Under the pieces are notes generated by a model, which ran no database searches, was not told the DNA's origin, and was given only the letters and a program-made list of their open reading frames with translations. Shown piece by piece: positions 4,961-5,553 of a DNA stretch of 5,553 nucleotides. The first letter of the stretch is position 1. Each line of letters begins with the position of its first letter. Origin of the DNA: an uncultured Bacillus sp. (GTDB taxonomy: Bacteria > Bacillota > Bacilli > Bacillales_B > DSM-18226); contig NZ_CAMLDX010000147.1 of NCBI RefSeq assembly GCF_946478885.1, forward strand, positions 1 to 5,553. The letters run 5' to 3'. The position numbers were made by a program, and so were the translations under genes.

Positions 4961-5039
4961 GCGGTTGGCAACAACATCCTCGAATGATGTTGTTATCACT
5001 ATTATTTCCATAATTGGGGGCGATATACACCCATTTTAA
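4938..5039 (+). CDS. Unrecognised 33-residue small protein
   Basis: The reading frame starts MGKRKSSPRLATTSSNDVV and ends ITIISIIGGDIHPF. It has a basic N-terminus (K3, R4, K5, R9), a serine/threonine-rich middle and a short hydrophobic run (VVITIISII, about 18-26), too short for a normal membrane span but long enough for a surface-binding or amphipathic helix or strand. GGAGG at 4925-4929 lies 8 nt before the ATG, as strong as the sites of the annotated neighbours. It has a candidate promoter (4841-4849) and sits between ylbG and rsmD. Its ribosome binding site can fold into a hairpin with the start of the gene (4925-4960), and a second inverted repeat lies inside it (4970-4994). The frame is open upstream to 4818, and a TTG at 4899 would give 46 residues, but that codon has no ribosome binding site. 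I know no homologue; short length makes a chance ORF possible. Confidence 0.5.
   Translation: MGKRKSSPRLATTSSNDVVITIISIIGGDIHPF
4970..4994. repeat. Perfect inverted repeat inside the small ORF
   Basis: AACAACATC (4970-4978) and GATGTTGTT (4986-4994) are exact reverse complements with a 7-nt gap. No T run follows, so it is not a terminator. It may be an RNA stem-loop or a protein-binding palindrome. Confidence 0.5.
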
Positions 5040-5069
5040 GGATAATTTTTATCAACCTGATTTTTTGAA

Positions 5070-5098
5070 TTGAATTAACTGCTTGACGTGTGTATGAT
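5070..5098 (+). promoter_or_regulatory. Sigma-A promoter of rsmD
   Basis: TTGAAT (5070-5075), a 17-nt spacer and TATGAT (5093-5098) fit the vegetative consensus with one mismatch in the -10 and two in the -35. The start codon of rsmD follows about 50 nt downstream. Confidence 0.6.
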
Positions 5099-5147
5099 AG
5101 GAAGGAATCTACAAGTTAATGAATTTGAAAAATATTGTGGTGATAGG

Positions 5148-5553
5148 ATGAGAGTAGTTTCAGGAAAATATAAAGGCAAGGCATTAAAGGCCGTTCCGGG
5201 ATATACGACCCGGCCCACTACCGATAAGGTAAAGGAGGCAATCTTTAATATGATTGGTCCTTATTTTAACGGTGGAATCGGTCTTGATCTATTTGCCGGA
5301 AGTGGTGGCTTGGGCATTGAAGCACTAAGCAGAGGCCTCGATAAGGTCGTTTTTGTTGATCGTGATAAAAATGCTATACAAACGATACATGAAAATATAC
5401 GTAGCTGCGGCTTAGAGGAATATGTGGAAATATACCGCAATGATGCTGAAAGGGCGCTTAAGGCAATTGCAAAAAGGGAGATGCAGTTAGCCGTAATATT
5501 TCTCGATCCTCCGTATAAAAAGCAGCAGTTAGAAAAATTATTGGAAATAATAG
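5148..5553 (+). CDS. rsmD: RsmD, 16S rRNA m2G966 methyltransferase (5' part)
   Basis: RsmD transfers a methyl group from S-adenosylmethionine to N2 of G966 (E. coli numbering) of 16S rRNA during small-subunit assembly in the cytoplasm. The visible 135 residues cover most of the Rossmann-type fold: the N-terminal MRVVSGKYKGKAL and TRPTTDKVKEAIFN (21-34), the SAM-binding loop DLFAGSGGLGIEALSRG (47-63), the acidic VDRDKNA after strand 2 (70-76), and the catalytic DPPY (120-123). No stop is reached; family members have about 185 residues, so some 50 are missing beyond the window end. The ATG at 5148 is preceded by GGTGAT (5139-5144), a weak and close site. In Bacillus the next gene is normally coaD. 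A 10-codon leader frame overlaps the start. Confidence 0.95.
   Translation, partial: MRVVSGKYKGKALKAVPGYTTRPTTDKVKEAIFNMIGPYFNGGIGLDLFAGSGGLGIEALSRGLDKVVFVDRDKNAIQTIHENIRSCGLEEYVEIYRNDAERALKAIAKREMQLAVIFLDPPYKKQQLEKLLEII

Noticed and set aside
4823..5011. Minus-strand frame of 62 codons (and the longer 4752-5030 frame) between ylbG and rsmD
   Set aside because: No Shine-Dalgarno sequence precedes either start, and both frames read through the minus-strand terminator at 4850-4880. The possibility of an untranslated antisense RNA is kept as a finding.

Overview
The window is AT-rich DNA from a low-GC Gram-positive endospore former, most likely Bacillaceae. This rests on the gene order ylbC-ylbD-ylbE-(lipoprotein)-ylbF-ylbG-rsmD, which follows the Bacillus subtilis ylb cluster upstream of coaD. 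Strong GGAGG-type ribosome binding sites, TTG and probable CTG starts, and a sigma-K-like promoter also fit. All genes identified are on the + strand. Family names come from recognising protein sequences and motifs by eye, not from a search.

Left part (1-1200): after the terminator of an unseen upstream gene lies a decayed IS91-family (HUH, Y2-type) transposase. Its first ~30 codons (from 63) are joined out of frame to its C-terminal two thirds. The join removes the part between them, where the family has its zinc finger. The remnant keeps the HVH motif and the YxxxY tyrosine pair, and carries a compensated double frameshift. Overlapping its end is a small two-CxxC zinc-ribbon-like reading frame without a clear start, followed by a strong terminator.

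Middle part (1300-3250): ylbC, a membrane-anchored CAP-domain protein, has an extended -10 promoter and a probable CTG start. Next comes a tight two-gene unit, ylbD (spore coat protein) and ylbE, behind a good match to the mother-cell sigma-K consensus. A long hairpin follows ylbE.

Right part (3375-5553): a small lipoprotein gene that I do not recognise sits between ylbE and ylbF. Then come ylbF/ricF (TTG start, cysteine-rich tail; part of the Ric complex acting with RNase Y), ylbG (DUF2129), and the first ~135 codons of rsmD (16S rRNA m2G966 methyltransferase), cut by the window end. Each of ylbF, ylbG and rsmD has its own candidate promoter, and hairpins or terminators separate most genes.

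The least explained stretch is 4790-5060, between ylbG and rsmD. It has an extended -10 promoter, a perfect hairpin near the predicted 5' end, and an unrecognised 33-codon ORF. That ORF has a strong ribosome binding site, which can fold into a hairpin together with its start codon, and a further perfect inverted repeat inside the ORF. This is the best candidate here for something undescribed.
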